Below, in pieces: positions 45,676 to 58,031 of a stretch of DNA of 64,000 bases (positions are counted from its first letter, which is position 1; each line of letters begins with the position of its first letter). Origin of the DNA: Tetradesmus obliquus (Eukaryota; Chlorophyta; Chlorophyceae; Sphaeropleales; Scenedesmaceae). The notes beneath the pieces are model-generated. The model did no database searches. It was not told where the DNA came from and saw only the letters and a list, made by a program, of their open reading frames with translations. A program made the translations under genes and the position numbers. The stretch lies in assembly GCA_030272155.1 (NCBI GenBank), contig CP126191.1, forward strand, positions 3,432,501-3,496,500, read 5' to 3'.

Positions 45676-48600
45676 ATGAGCACCGACGACGACACTATGA
45701 TGCTGGACGAGGCGTGCTTGCTGGACGTGCCAGATGAGCTGCTCAAGCTCATTGTGGCAGCATCCACCGGCCAGGGCGTAGCTGCCATGAGCTGTGCCTG
45801 CAAACGGCTGAGGGCTGTTGCTAAGCAGCTGCAGGCCTCGCCCATCATGTGCAGTGCCATGTCTACTGACAATGACCTGCATGTGGCCATCAGGGAAGCA
45901 ACCCACAGGGCAATGGCTGGCTCATGGGGTGAGCCACAGCAGCAGCAGAAGCAACAACAATACCTCGTCTCAGCCAATGCTTGCATGTCATGCAAGACCA
46001 AACTGGCTTGCTGTTGCTGTGCGTCGGCCACCTGCTGCTCCTGCTGCTGCTGCTGCTGCCATCAATGCCCGTGCTTTGAGCCATGAGCCCTGCATGCACG
46101 CTTACCACACCTTTTTATGTGCCGCTGCAGGTGCTGCCGACTTCGCGCTCATCTTTGTGGCCAACTACGGCCTGCCCAAGAAGTACACAGACCCAGGGGA
46201 CGCCTCGCATGCAGTGGACATGCTGCGCGAGGTGCTGGGCAAGGTAGGAGCATCCTGCAATTGCTGCTACACTGGTTGCCAATCTATTCGAGTGCATTGC
46301 AGTGAAACGCTGCCTGTAACATGCCCTGCATCTTGCCTGCGAGTGCAGCGCTTGTGTCGACGTGATCCGTGCTGCCTTCCACACACAGCTGACCTTGCTG
46401 CTGCTGCTTCCTGCTGCATCTGCGCTTGCAGGACATCCCCATTGTCGGCTGCGCCTGCAGCGGCATCATGGGGGTAGGCGCTGACTCACGGCCGGCAGAG
46501 GTGGACCCGTCCATGGCTGGCAGCAGCAGCAGCAGCAGGCGCGCAAAAGGCGGTCCCGCCACGCGCGGTGTCACTGTGCTGTTGGGCAAGGTGCCAGCTG
46601 GCTGTGCTGTCAGGGCGTTTGCAGCAGCACAGGTGCGGGACTCCTTGCTTTGCTTACACCTTACATACATATGCAAAGATATGCAATGGCAAGGTTGCCC
46701 TGCTGCGTTATGGTTGCCATGTGTGGCATCTGTACGTTGGGGCAAGGCTAAAGCAGCCATGCTGCAGCAGCACTCCTGCTGTGCCTCTGCATGCGGCTGC
46801 CAATGCAGAAAACTCGTAAAGTTTGCTGTGTTTCTTGATTTGATATGCAGGGGCCGGCAGCTGCTGATGCGGCCTGGCCAGAGTTTGAGGAGGCGCTGTC
46901 ACTCACCAGCAGCCAGCGCACTCAGCTGGCAGCAGAGCTGGCAGCAGCAGCAGCAGCAGCAGCAACGGCAACAGCAGCACCAGCAGCAGCAGGCAGCAGC
47001 GCTGCTGGTAAGGGCGATGGCGCAGCGAGCCCTGCCACTGCTGCTGCAGCAGTCTCCCTGCTTGCTGTCGCTGCAGGCGAAGCAACGGCAACCAGCAGTG
47101 CAGCAGCGGCTGGCCCCTCTTTTCATGCAGCGTATGGCGATGTGCGTGCAGAGCTGGTACCACAGATGTGCCTGCTGCTGTACCGCAATGCGTACTTCGT
47201 TGAGGGCAGAGAATTGGACTGGTTGAAGGCACACCATCCAGTGAGTGGTTGTTCCTTCGAGCGCTGCTGCGTCCAGCAGGTGCAAATGACGATTGCATGT
47301 GAAGCCTAGTTATAACCAGCACTTGATTCCTGGTGCGCGGCAGGTACCTCAGCTTAACCATGCACTGCTGCGCTGGACAGTTTGGAGGTCCACCAGCGGG
47401 GTCCTCTGCTGCAACTGCTGGGTGCTGCGCCTGAGACACGCAGCATCTGCAGATTCAAACCACCACAACTTTTTATTCAGAGCCAAACTGCCACAACTTG
47501 TTGTGTGCTGGCTGCTGCTTTGACCCTTGCAGGGCATGCATGTGGTTGGCGGCGCATCCTCTGGTGCTGGTGACCTGCTGTTCTCAGCAGGTGCAGTCAA
47601 CAGGCTGGCCAGCGACCTCCCAGCTTCCCCAGGCTTGATCGGACTACTGCTCTGCTCTGCCAGCAGCGAACAGGCTGCAGCAGCAGCAATTTCGGAGGCA
47701 TCTGCAGCAGCAGCAGCAGTGGCAGCAGCGCCGGCAGGGGAGGAAGCGGCAGCAGCAGCGTCACTTTGCAGCCTGCGCAGCAGCAAGCCGCTGCTGCCTG
47801 TGGCATGTTTTTCTGCGTACGGCCTGGCACCGCTTTCGGGTTGCTCTGTGTTCACTGATGTGTCTGCAACTGTGGCGAGGAGCGGTGACGGCGGTGTGTC
47901 TATATTTGAAATCAACATCACTGCTGCCACAGCAGTGCCAGGCACAGCAATTGTTGCAGGTGCAGGTGGCGCCAGCGCACTGCAGCCAGGCAGTGTTGCT
48001 GAAAACGAGACTGCAGCCAACACCAGCAGCAACAGCGCAGAAGCAGCGCTGTCTGTGCGGCGCTCGCAGCGGCTGCAGGAGTCGTCCATAGCAGCCGCTG
48101 CAGCAGCGTTGTTGGTTGAGCAGGGTGCGTCAGGCCTGGAGCAGCTGTCGCAGGCATGGGAGGCTGCGCTGGAAGTGGAGCAGCCTCCTGAAGTGTTTGT
48201 GGCGCTGTGGCGCTGCGCAGCTGGCACTACGCCAGGCCCTTTCACAGGCGCCGAAGATGAGGTGAGAGCATGCAGCGGCTGCGCTGTTCTGCTCCTGGCG
48301 CTTTTCCCTATGCATTTCTGTCTGCTCTGCTTGCAGATGTTTGCAGTGCTTGGACCCCACTGCGCCCAACTGCACCCAACCAACAGGTGGTAGTGATGTA
48401 GCGTGTGTGTGCTTGCTGAGGAGCTGCTGCTTGCGCCTGTGCTGGCAGGTGCTGCTGCTGGAGTTCTGGCAGTTCAAAAAGGCAGCCCCTGCAGCCGAGC
48501 TTGCTGAGCCTCAAGCAGTACAGGTGCTGGTGCACCGGGAGGCCGAAGGGCCCCTGGGCTTGCTGCCAGGAGGCACTGAGGCAGACCCACTGGCAGGGAT

Positions 48601-49674
48601 TACGCAGCACAGCGTGTGGCAGCAGCGGCCCGGCAACAAGCTGTGCATTCAGCTGTTGGTAAACTCTGGGGAGGTGAGGGCATTGTGCGAAGCGCACGGC
48701 AGTGCAGAAAGCGCCTTCAGGCAGCTTGCAGTGGTCACATCTCCAGCTTCTGCATGCTAATCTGGCATGGGTCACTCGCTGCTTCTCAAGCGACTGACAT
48801 TTGCTGCTCAACACATGGCTGGGAGTGATGTGCATGTGCTGGTTCCCTTTGGTCGCTTGCCACTGCAGGGGAGCAAGGCTGTCATTTCAAGGGGGCTCGC
48901 ACGGGCGCGCAAGGAGCTATGGCCGCTGGGGGCTGCTGCTGCTGCGCCTGCTGCTGCTGGAAGCGGCTTCATGGCAGGCTGCTATGCTGCTGCTGCTGCC
49001 AATGCCAGGGCAGCTGGCGCGCGCAGCGGCTTGATGGGTCAAGCGGTCTTTAGCTGCACAGCGCGCGGCCGGGTGGGTGGCTGCGGCTTGAAGTTACAGA
49101 GGCGAATCTTGGTTGTTCAAACATACCAGGCTCTTGGCTCGTAATTTGCATTGCTCTGCATGCAGCAACGGCACAGCCAGCATCTGTCACCGCGCAATGG
49201 TCTATCACCAGGGTGTTGACACAGCCTGCACGTCAGCATTGTTGCAATCGCAGCTACCACCGATTACAACGAACGGCAGCGCCGATGTGCTGTTCTGCGT
49301 GGGCCACTGGTGTTCTCCTCTGAAGTGAGGCTGCACCGTATGTAATTGCGCATGCTCTGGAAATCTGCCCACATCACCCGTCATCAACATGTGCACTGCC
49401 GGCATCCTTGCAGGAGCTATACAACAGGGATGATGATGATGATGTTGACGGCGATGAGACTGAAGGTCACCAGGCTGGACTGCATGCAGACGGCGAGGCA
49501 GCGCTGGTTGATGCCGCCATGCAGCAGGGCTGCCCCTTTGTTGGGGTGTACTGCGATGGGGAGCTGGGGCCTCCGGTGCAGCATGGATGCTTGGGATGGG
49601 CTGAGGAGGGCGTCAGCAGCATCTCAACCGGCTTCACCAGCATGTTTGCCGTGTTTGGGTTCCGCGCTGGATAG
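45676..49674 (+). CDS. F-box and FIST-domain protein (FBXO22-like)
   Basis: Eight exons in phase: 45676-45928, 46131-46243, 46432-46632, 46851-47240, 47533-48261, 48449-48673, 48869-49072, 49414-49674; 791 residues. Residues about 15-50 are an F-box (LLDVPDELLKLIVAASTGQG ... CKRLRAVAK), the Skp1-binding part of SCF ubiquitin ligases. FIST-type sequence follows: ADFALIFVANYG, IPIVGCACSGIMG, HVVGGASSGAGDLL, LPVACFSAYGLAPLSGCSVF, and near the end a FIST_C core with SCTARGRELYNRD, GCPFVGVYCDGELGPP and TSMFAVFGFRAG. This F-box plus FIST layout is that of FBXO22, so it is probably a substrate receptor; the FIST part may sense a small ligand. Long polyA/Ser inserts make it about twice the animal length. 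A possible extra 50-nt exon at 48337-48386 does not keep phase and was left out. Confidence 0.87.
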
Positions 49675-51121
49675 GCGAACTTGGGTTGCGTCCTGATTGG
49701 GAAGTGGCTTGTGGTGGTGAGCGGTTTGAGTCAGGTGCTGGTTGTGTTCACTGCATGCTGTAGAGCTTGGCGAGCCGAGGGAGGCATGGAGTACATCCGG
49801 CCTTTGAGGTTGTGTTGTGCATTATGATAACCGAGCAATGGCATAAGCGTTTGTGGGGATTGTGACAGAGGGCTGCACATTGCCTGGCGCCTGCCCTTCC
49901 AGGAAGCACAGCAGGCTGCTGACGGCAAGGGTCAGTGTGACGTTGGCGATCTGTTGCATAACTTCGCCTGATGGCATGGCATGCTACATTTGTCATGCGG
50001 CGCTTGCCTTTCATTGAATGGAACACAGTCCTCGAGTAAGGTGTCACCTTGACCAGTGGTCATATGATGCAGCTGCTTAGACTCAGCAATTTGCCATCTC
50101 CGGAGGATGCGGGTGCAGCAAGAGCTGCGTTGTGTGTGCAGATGTGGGGCTGGGCCTTTCCATACGCTTGTTGTATACAATGAAGTTACGTAACCATCAC
50201 AACTACAAAGCTGCCAGATGTGGACAATACCACAGTGCCAGATGCTACTACTATTACAAGCCATAGTCCTCAAGGCTATCAGACATTGGTAAACGGGGGC
50301 CTTGGGATGACCTGCGCATTGCGACTTGCGGGTCCCCAAATGAGAACATGCTAACCAGCCGTGCCACGGCAGCAGTGCTGCTGAACTGCGGCATGCTCCG
50401 TATTCAAGGGGTACAACGTGCAGGTCCGTGTGCCCTACCCAATGGTGGTGCAAATCTTCATAAAACCCCTGCAACGGTTCTTTGACACAGCTCTCTCACA
50501 GCACAGGCAATATGCCAGCAGCTGATCCACAACACCACCGATGCAGCTGCAGCAATTTGTGTGATGCGACAACCGTGAACTTTGCTGCAGTTGCCCTGAA
50601 AGGATAGACCAACGTGGCATGACTATTGCCGCTTTGCACTAAGCCACTTGTGTGTGCTGCGCAGTACTGCTGCAGGCATGCACCACACAGTGCCAATGCA
50701 GGACACACCACGCCCGACAGCACAAGTTGCCAGTTGCTAAGAGTCCTTGCTGAAGTCCTTGCCGCATTAGTGCACGCTCGGCTGATGGCCCAGGCTTGCC
50801 AGCTGCTGCCTGCTGCGAGATCTGCATGCAATAGATACTCGGCATGCCATGCTGCTGCTGATTTCACAATGCCAGCGTGCAGGGCGTAGCCTGCTGGCTG
50901 CGATCACTTGCACTGCAGCGCTGCGCGCCATCACAGCGCCCAGCAGCTTGCTGCAGGGGCTTGTTGCGACGCAGCTGCAGGGGCACATGTAGCCGTCCCT
51001 GCCTCTTGCTGCTACCAGCAACGCCATGTTGTTGTGTTTGGCTGCATGTTTGATGCCGCTGCTGAGTTTGACAGCCTGCTGCTGCTGCTGCTGCTGCCGC
51101 TGCTGCTGCTGTCCCTGCTGC
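49675..51121. other. Intergenic, 1.4 kb, convergent gene ends
   Basis: No gene recognised. A CTG/CTGCCG-rich stretch at about 51078-51115 precedes the NDUFB7 stop codon. Confidence 0.5.
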
Positions 51122-51456
51122 TTATACCAGCTCTCCAATGCGGCGCTTCTCCTCAATCATGATAGCCACCCTGCGCTTCCACTCCTTGTACTGGCACTTC
51201 TCATACACATGCTTTTCGTGACCGCAAGCCCATGGAGCAAAGTTTGCCTTGTGCCTACAGTCGTTCAGGGGAATGAGCAAGTGTGCACAGTAGTCCCGGT
51301 ACTGGTAGGGCAGCTTGGCAGCGTCCATCTCCTCCTGCAGCAGAAGTAAGGTTTAGCATCGCCTACAGCGAAGAAGGGCCCGAAACACAGCAGTGGGAGG
51401 GCTGAGAAGCCCACCTTAGTGGCCTTCATCTCAGGGGGAGGGAACCGGTCCGCCAT
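51122..51456 (-). CDS. NDUFB7: NADH dehydrogenase (complex I) subunit NDUFB7/B18
   Basis: Two minus-strand exons, 51456-51415 and 51334-51122, 84 residues. After MADRFPPPEMKATKEEMDAA comes LPYQYRDYCAHLLIPLNDC, then WACGHEKHVYEKC, EYK-like basic helix and KRRIGELV. The paired CX9C motifs (Cys30/Cys40 and Cys51/Cys61) form the two disulfides of the CHCH fold that places this accessory subunit on the intermembrane-space side of complex I. The length is close to the family core; the C-terminal tail is shorter than in plants. Head to head with the antiporter. Confidence 0.93.
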
Positions 51457-52035
51457 TGTGCCACACTACCACTTGATCTGACAAACTAAGTAATTTGGGA
51501 GCTCTGTTTTGCACGTATTCAGGCCCCACAGCCCAGCCTCTCCCACGTGCAAGCGCAGCAGCACACAGCAGCTTGGGCAATATAATTCTTTGGACAACGC
51601 TATGACATAAATCAAAGATGCAGCGAACGGGACGCTGTGAGAGAACTTGTCACTCTGGCACTGGCACTGGTGTTCAAAGCCCTGGTGATGTTGCAGCCAG
51701 CAATCGAACGGTTGTGTGCGCTGCAACCTCCGAACGGTCCCTGGTCTTTGAAAGCATGTGATGTAGCCGACAGCTTGCAAGCAGATCAGACAAGACAGGA
51801 CACAGCAGCAACTGACTGTTGATACTCTCAGAGTGTGCAGTTCATCATCACCTACACCACTACTTAAGAAATCTGCCATGCAAAGCACAAGCAGTGGAAG
51901 CTGACATATACACCTCATCTATTGACGCTCTGCCACGCATAGGAGGAGCTAGCAGAACATCCAAAAGCCACCCAAAGGGCAGCTGCTGCATGCAGGCAGC
52001 GGCGTGCAGCACAAGTCGCCTGGGCAGCAGGCACA
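51457..52035. promoter_or_regulatory. Shared divergent promoter region, NDUFB7/antiporter
   Basis: 579 bp between two oppositely oriented start codons. No individual motif named. Confidence 0.5.
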
Positions 52036-53009
52036 ATGCTGCAGCACGCAGTGCAGGCGTTCTTGATTGCAGCGGTGCTCTCACCCTTCAGCTATTATGC
52101 TGGCAAGGCAGCAAACCTGCTGAGACTCCCTCAAATAACAGGCTACCTGGTATCTGGCATCATCTGCGGGCCTTATGTGCTGGGCATCCTCAATCAAGAG
52201 TCCGTTACAGACCTTAATATCATTGAAGGAGCATGTTTAGGCATCATAGGCTTAGCTGCAGGCGCAGAGCTGCTGCTGTCAGAGCTCAATCGCTCAAAGA
52301 GGCAGGTGAGCTTGCAGGAGAGCTTGCAGGAACAATCGGCCTGCAGGCAGCAGCAGCAGCAGCAACGCGATGCAGGTTTGACAGCAAGTCCTTAGGCTGC
52401 AACAGCTGCTTGTTAAGGGCCTCTCAGCATAACTGAACACGCAGTAGCAGTGACAGCAACAGAACACAAGTACTTCATCGCTCACTTCAGCAGCTTCAGT
52501 CCAACATCCTGCAAGCGCATCTACTCAACAGCCGTGTCTGTGTGGCCGCAGGTGGTGTCCTTGACGGCCGGCATATGCGTCATGACATGGTTCTTCTGTT
52601 ACTTTGCCATCAAGTGGAGCGCCTCGCTGACGCCCGTGCTGCCGTCAGTCAGCAGCAGCCAGCTGACAGCCATAGCCAGCCTGGGGGGCACCCTGATGAT
52701 GGCCCGCTCGCCAGCTTCAGCGGTGAGCAGCAGCAGCTGCAAGAGTAGCGCCAGCAGCATTCACAATGCAACCGTTGCATCTGCAGGACATGACGGGGGT
52801 GATAGCAGGCTGTGTGTAGCATGGCAGCTAGGGAGGCGCGCATGCAACAGGTGGGCCTGTGCCTGTGCATGCCAGCAAGCAGCAGCTACTAGCATTTGTG
52901 TGGCATGCATGCAGAGCGCCCCCAGTTCACTGCCTGCCGTCCCGCCCTGGTCAAGTTTGGCCTGTGCATGAGCTCAATCCATCACCTGCTGTGCGGCACT
53001 GCGGCTTAC

Positions 53010-53051
<42 letters not shown>

Positions 53052-56000
53052 CAGATTGCTGTGCTCAAAGAGATGGACGCCAAGGGCCCCTTTGTGTCGC
53101 TGGTGATGGGCGTGGTGGTGCTCAAGGACGTGGTGGTCATCGTGCTCTTCGCGCTTAACATGGAGCTGGTGCCAATGGTGAGGCTCTGCCAGGGATGCAG
53201 CAGGCGCAGCAGCAGCAGCAGCAGCAGCAGGCAGGCACAGGTGCAGGCACAGCAGAAGGTAGCAGGGAGGCAAAAGCAGCAGCAGCAGCAGCAGCACCGT
53301 CACCAGCACCAGCACCAGCAGCTGGTGGGCAGGGGTCCAGGCACAGCAGCAGCAGCTAGCGGGCAGGGGGCCAGGCACAGCAGCAGCAGCAGCAGCTGGC
53401 GGGCACGGGGGCAGGCGCAGCAGCAGCAGCAGCTGGCGGGCAGGCAGCCAAGCACAGCAGCAGCAGACAGGCAAGCAGCCATGCATGCACGGCTGCAGGC
53501 CGGCCGGCCAGCCGGCAGGGATGCAGGCTCAGCAGTCAGGCATCAGCCAGGCACACAGGATGCACGTGTGCAGGCGCAGCAGCAGCATGTAGCAGCCAGG
53601 GGGCAGCAGGAGGGCGGCGTAACTGGTGGAGGAGGAGGCAGCCTGCCTGAATGCTTTTGCATAGGCCACACCATGTTGTAAGATCACTCTGATGTCTGCT
53701 GCCTCAAGGCAGTGCTAGCGCTGCCAAAACGCCTGCGCCTGACTGCTTGGTCTGTCTTCTGGCGCCTGCTGCTGCAGATGGTCAGTCAGGACTCCGCAGC
53801 TTTCGGGCTAATACACGTGCTGCTGCCGCTGCTGAGTGTGGGCGTGTCCATCACAGCCGGCCTGCTGGGTGGCTATCTGATGAGCCTGGCGCTGCAGTTC
53901 CAGCTGCACAGCATGATCGTGGCAGCAGTCATGGCTGCAGGCCTCAATGGGGGCGTGCCTCCTGCAGTGCTGCTCGCAAGGTGAGAACAGCAACGGCTGC
54001 CCACAAGAACTTCACTTGCAACGCGCTGAATGGGATGGTTCGCAGCCTGCACGTCGCTGGGAAGCTGATGTATGATGCCGCATAAGTTGCCTTGCAGCAA
54101 ACACCGCCAACATAGCAGCAGTTGTTACTGTGCGTATATGTGCACAATCGTACTGTGCTGCTGGTGGTGCGTCTCCTGCAGGTGCAAGCAGCTGGTGGTG
54201 CTGCTGCTGTCCACGGCCGTGTTCAGCATCACGCGCTCGCTGGAGGCGGAGCCGCTGCTGGCCTGCGTGACTGCAGGCATGGTGCTGGCCAACAGGAGGT
54301 GCGTGCTGGGCGGGAGCTCCTACAGCGATAATGCTCTAAAAGTATGTAAGAAGAGATTGCTGTCAACAGCAAGCGCTTGTGCATGCCATGTGTGCACACA
54401 GCCGCAGTCATGATGGCTGGCTGTGCGGCTGGTTGAAAGGGTATGCCACCATTTCCTTGGTCGTACTGCTTTGCTGCCGCTGCAGCAACGGCGGCGGAAG
54501 CAGATCAAGTACATGCTGCTGGTATTCTGGTTCGAGCAGGCTGGTTGCTGACTATAGTTGTGTCTACCGCGTCTTTGCCACTGCAGGCCCAGTGGTGCTG
54601 GGACAGACCTGACTCACGAAGAGCTGACAGCGCTGATAAACAGCATAATGAGGTTCACCAATGTGGCGTTCTTTGGCCTGGCGGGAGCGTCCCTCAAGCT
54701 GGTGAGCTGCCAAACACGAGGCGGAGTTGCAGGCTGCTACTTTTGCTGCTGGATGCTGAAACCTGCAGACATTGCCTGCTTGCCAACTTCACCACCTCGT
54801 GCACTGGCCCGACAGCGCACGCCGCTCGCACACCTGCCGCCAAGCTGAACCTGCTGCGTTCTTGCGATTGCTGCTGCTGCTGGTCAGGCTGCCATTGCGG
54901 ACAGCGTGTGGGTGGCGCTGGTGGTGGTGCTTGCGCGGCTGGCTGCCATTGTGTCTGGCAGCTGGCTGGGCTGCAGGTTTGGCGGCGTGAAGCAGGAGCT
55001 GCACGCGCAGTGCTTCTGGATGAGCATGATCACGCAGGTGAGCCCAGCGCATGGCTTTGAATGTACTGTTTCATAGTATGGCAAGGCAGGCCTGACTAAG
55101 AACCAGGCTAGCCGCAGCAAGCTTAGAAGGTGGCAGCGTCAGCGCCAAGCTGCCGGGCACAACTGTCACGCTGCACGCATTATGCTCCGTGCAGGAGTCT
55201 TCGCACACACGAAGCGATTGCGGCTCTCGTGCAAACGCAGATCAACCAGCGCCCAGCCGAGGTGTCCTGTTGTTGTGCCTGGGTGTGCTGAATGTTGACG
55301 CTGGTGTCTGGCTGCTGTCCTGCAGGCTGGCGTGGCCATGGGCCTGTTGCATTCGACATGCGCGTAAATATGCCGAGTGTCGAGCCAGTGTTTGCCACTG
55401 CTGCTTACTATCCTGCAGGCTGGCGTGGCCATGGGCCTGGCGCGCATTGCTGGCACGGCCTTCAGCGGCTGGGGCCCTGCCTTCCAGACAGTCATGATGG
55501 CCATCATCATGGTCAACATGCTCACAGGGCCGCCCTTCTTCAGGGCAGCACTCATCAAGGTGAGCTGCAAGCCTATTAGATTGAGTTAGGGGGCTTTTCC
55601 GGTGGGTTGCCAGCCTGCACACAATAATCGGCCACATCATAAGCCTTTGGACAGCTGTGCTGCAGAATCATGCAACAGAAAGAGCATCGCTGCAACCGTG
55701 TGTGTAACATGCATTGTGGCTGCAACATGCTGCTGCAGGTTGGGGAGGCCCGCGCGCACTTCCTGCCCTCTCACGGTGTGCACCAAAGCCTGCACAGAGA
55801 CAACTCGGAAATGCCACCGCTAGCCGCAGACAGCAGCGACGGCGTCGTCACCCGCCACACCAGCAGCAAAACAGTTGGCGCAGCAGCGGCCAAGTCGAGC
55901 TGGGTTCATCCGCTGGGCAGCAGCAACAGCTCGGTTGCACCGCGGAGCGGCAGCGGGCAGCTGCTGCAGTTGGCGAATGTAGGGCCAGCCGGCAAGGTGG

Positions 56001-56143
56001 CCAGCAAAGCGGATGCAGCAGCAGCAGACCCTGGGGGAGATGAGTACAGTCATCATGTGGTGGTCAGCAGTGGGACACTGCTGGGGGATATGCATGCTGC
56101 TGGTGATGATGACAGCCGGCGAGTCAAAGACAGCACAGACTAG
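52036..56143 (+). CDS. CPA2-type cation/proton antiporter (KefB/KEA-like)
   Basis: Nine exons in phase: 52036-52305, 52552-52722, 53055-53177, 53709-53980, 54182-54298, 54587-54701, 54888-55037, 55419-55559, 55739-56143; 587 residues. Some ten to twelve hydrophobic helices carry CPA2 marks: LPQITGYLVSGIICGPYVLG in helix 2, GLAAGAELLLSELN, ASLGGTLMMARSPASAIAVL, VVVLKDVVVIVLFALNMEL with the transport Asp, LLPLLSVGVSITAGLLGGYL, VTAGMVLANRR, FFGLAGASLKL and GVAMGLARIAG. It should exchange K+ or Na+ for H+ across an organelle or plasma membrane. The last about 130 residues are soluble, Ser/Ala-rich, and lack a recognisable RCK (TrkA-N) domain. Exon 4 could start at 53709 or slightly later. Intron 7 contains a copy of exon 8's start. 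Confidence 0.87.
53010..53054. repeat. CTG run forming the acceptor tract of antiporter intron 2
   Basis: About 13 CTG units lead directly to the acceptor CAG at 53052-53054. Confidence 0.9.
53200..53485. repeat. CAG-rich minisatellite in antiporter intron 3
   Basis: CAG runs alternate with GGCGGGCAGGGGNCAGGCAC-like blocks in several diverged copies. Confidence 0.85.
55317..55346 (+). pseudogene. Copy of antiporter exon 8 start with acceptor
   Basis: GTCCTGCAG is followed at 55326 by 21 nt identical to the start of the true exon 8 (AGVAMGL) 93 bp downstream. Reading on from the copy gives a stop after 13 codons. Confidence 0.85.
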
Positions 56144-58031
56144 CAGGACTAGGGTGCCGCTTGGCTGTGTTGATGACAATGCGTAGATTGTAGGCTTTTA
56201 TGTATCCTTACACATATGGCTGCAGCCAACTGGATGCAAGCTGCACCACATGTGTGGCAATTTGTTTGGTTGTTCTTTGCAGCCAGTGCCACGCTGTGGC
56301 CTGTGGCATGTGCTCCTCCTGTGAGAGCTCTCCTGTGCAGCCTCGAGGCTGCAGTGCATTTCAAAGACATTGCTTCCATTCTTGTAAGGATTGTGTATGC
56401 ACCAGCTCTACTGCTGTCCCTTCAAGTGCCTGCCCTGTGCTAGGCCCAGGCAGCTTGTACAAGCTGCCGTCAAAGCTCCCCGGGCCTTGCAGGCATACTC
56501 AAGGTGCACGACAACAGTGCGCACAGCACGCCGACCTGAATGAGTGCATTGTTGCACGGTTGCTTCCTGCAACAATTTACATTGTCTGCCGGCTTAATGT
56601 ACGCAGTGGCAACAAGTATTCAATTGGTACAACGCAAGCAGGTCAATCATTTCAAGTACAATGCAGCATAATGAGTACTCACATGGCCTGAAGTGGTCCC
56701 CCAAAAGGCCACCATGGCTGCTAGTTCAAGCAGCAGCCGACATCACAGGTGGACCATGCATGTTCCCTCGTGTTACCAACAAAGCCATAGTGTACGCTGT
56801 GCAGATGGCTGAACATGCTGATCGCTAGCTGTAGCCAACACAAAAGGTCAAAGCGCTGGCTTGACCATCATGGTCAAGCCATGATGGCTGGATCCAGCTT
56901 TGCTCAAAGCACCATTGGCACCACCTTGCAGTGAAGTTTCACTTGATCACACTGGAAACGCCTGCCAGCAACGGTGTGGGGCCCACACCGTTGGGACAAC
57001 ACCTTGCGCACCTTCTGCTACCAAACTTCCCTGAAGCCCACACCAAAGCCGCCGATGCATGCCGTAACACGACAGCAGCACGCGCTCACCTGCACCAAGC
57101 GGCTGTCCTGGTACCAGGACGGTGGACCAATCCAGCGTTGCACCATAGCAACACCGCAAATCACTGTGTACTGTACAGACAACACACAGTTGTGTAAACT
57201 GCCAATGACCCATTGCAAGCAGACAGCTCACAGGTAGCATGCAAGCATGCATGTCCTGCACCTGCAGCATTGAACCATGGCAGGACCTGTACGCAAACCC
57301 CCTCCTGCTGCGCTGCTCTCGCACAAGCAGTGTGCCGAGAGACGAGCACTAGCCATGCGCCGTATACAAACAAAACCTTCTGATACAACTCATGCCACCT
57401 GCTAGGATACACGGTGAGTGCGGTGTCTTGCTGCTTGCAGAATGCCTGACAAATAAAACTAGTGCACGACTGCGAAGCCTTGTATGTATGATACAGTGCG
57501 TTTGTCACGTGCGAGAAAAGAGTACAGCAGCCGTAGCAGCAGCAACTGCTGAACATAGCAGCAGCACAAGCTGCCCAGTATGCATGCACTCAAAATGACA
57601 TGCACAACACAGCCCATGCGGCCGATGCCAGTCAGTCTGGCAGTACCCTAGCGGGTCAACCTGCTGCAACAGCCAGGACACCACCAAGAGCTGACTGGAC
57701 CTCCTGCCATATCAACCCTCAAGCCTCTTCAAACATCGGTGCACAGCCTGCACATATCTCAGAGAGGCGCAGAGCCGCATGGAGCTGCTTGAAACAGCCA
57801 AGCAGCCTCCGCAGTGGTGGAACAACTCATAAGCATAAGGTCAAAACCACCCGCCAAGGCCAGTCACTTTGCTGGAGCCCCCAGTCACCCACACCCACAG
57901 GCCTTGCATTATAACAGTACTTGAATCCAAACACTGCGTAGTCCTGCGCAAACCATGTCTGCGCTGCACCTGCAGCTGCTATGCCAGCAAGCGCAGCAGT
58001 GACAGCAGCAGCTGCAGCAGCCCTCCACATG
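56144..58031. other. Intergenic, 1.9 kb, convergent gene ends
   Basis: Between the antiporter stop (+) and the kinase stop (-). No gene or RNA seen. Confidence 0.5.

Noticed and set aside
47344-47400. Small exon reading VPQLNHALLRWTVWRS in the F-box/FIST gene
   Set aside because: The flanking exons join directly in phase into the expected FIST sequence.
48337-48386. 50-nt exon in the F-box/FIST gene
   Set aside because: Good splice signals, but inclusion would shift the frame of the next conserved exon.
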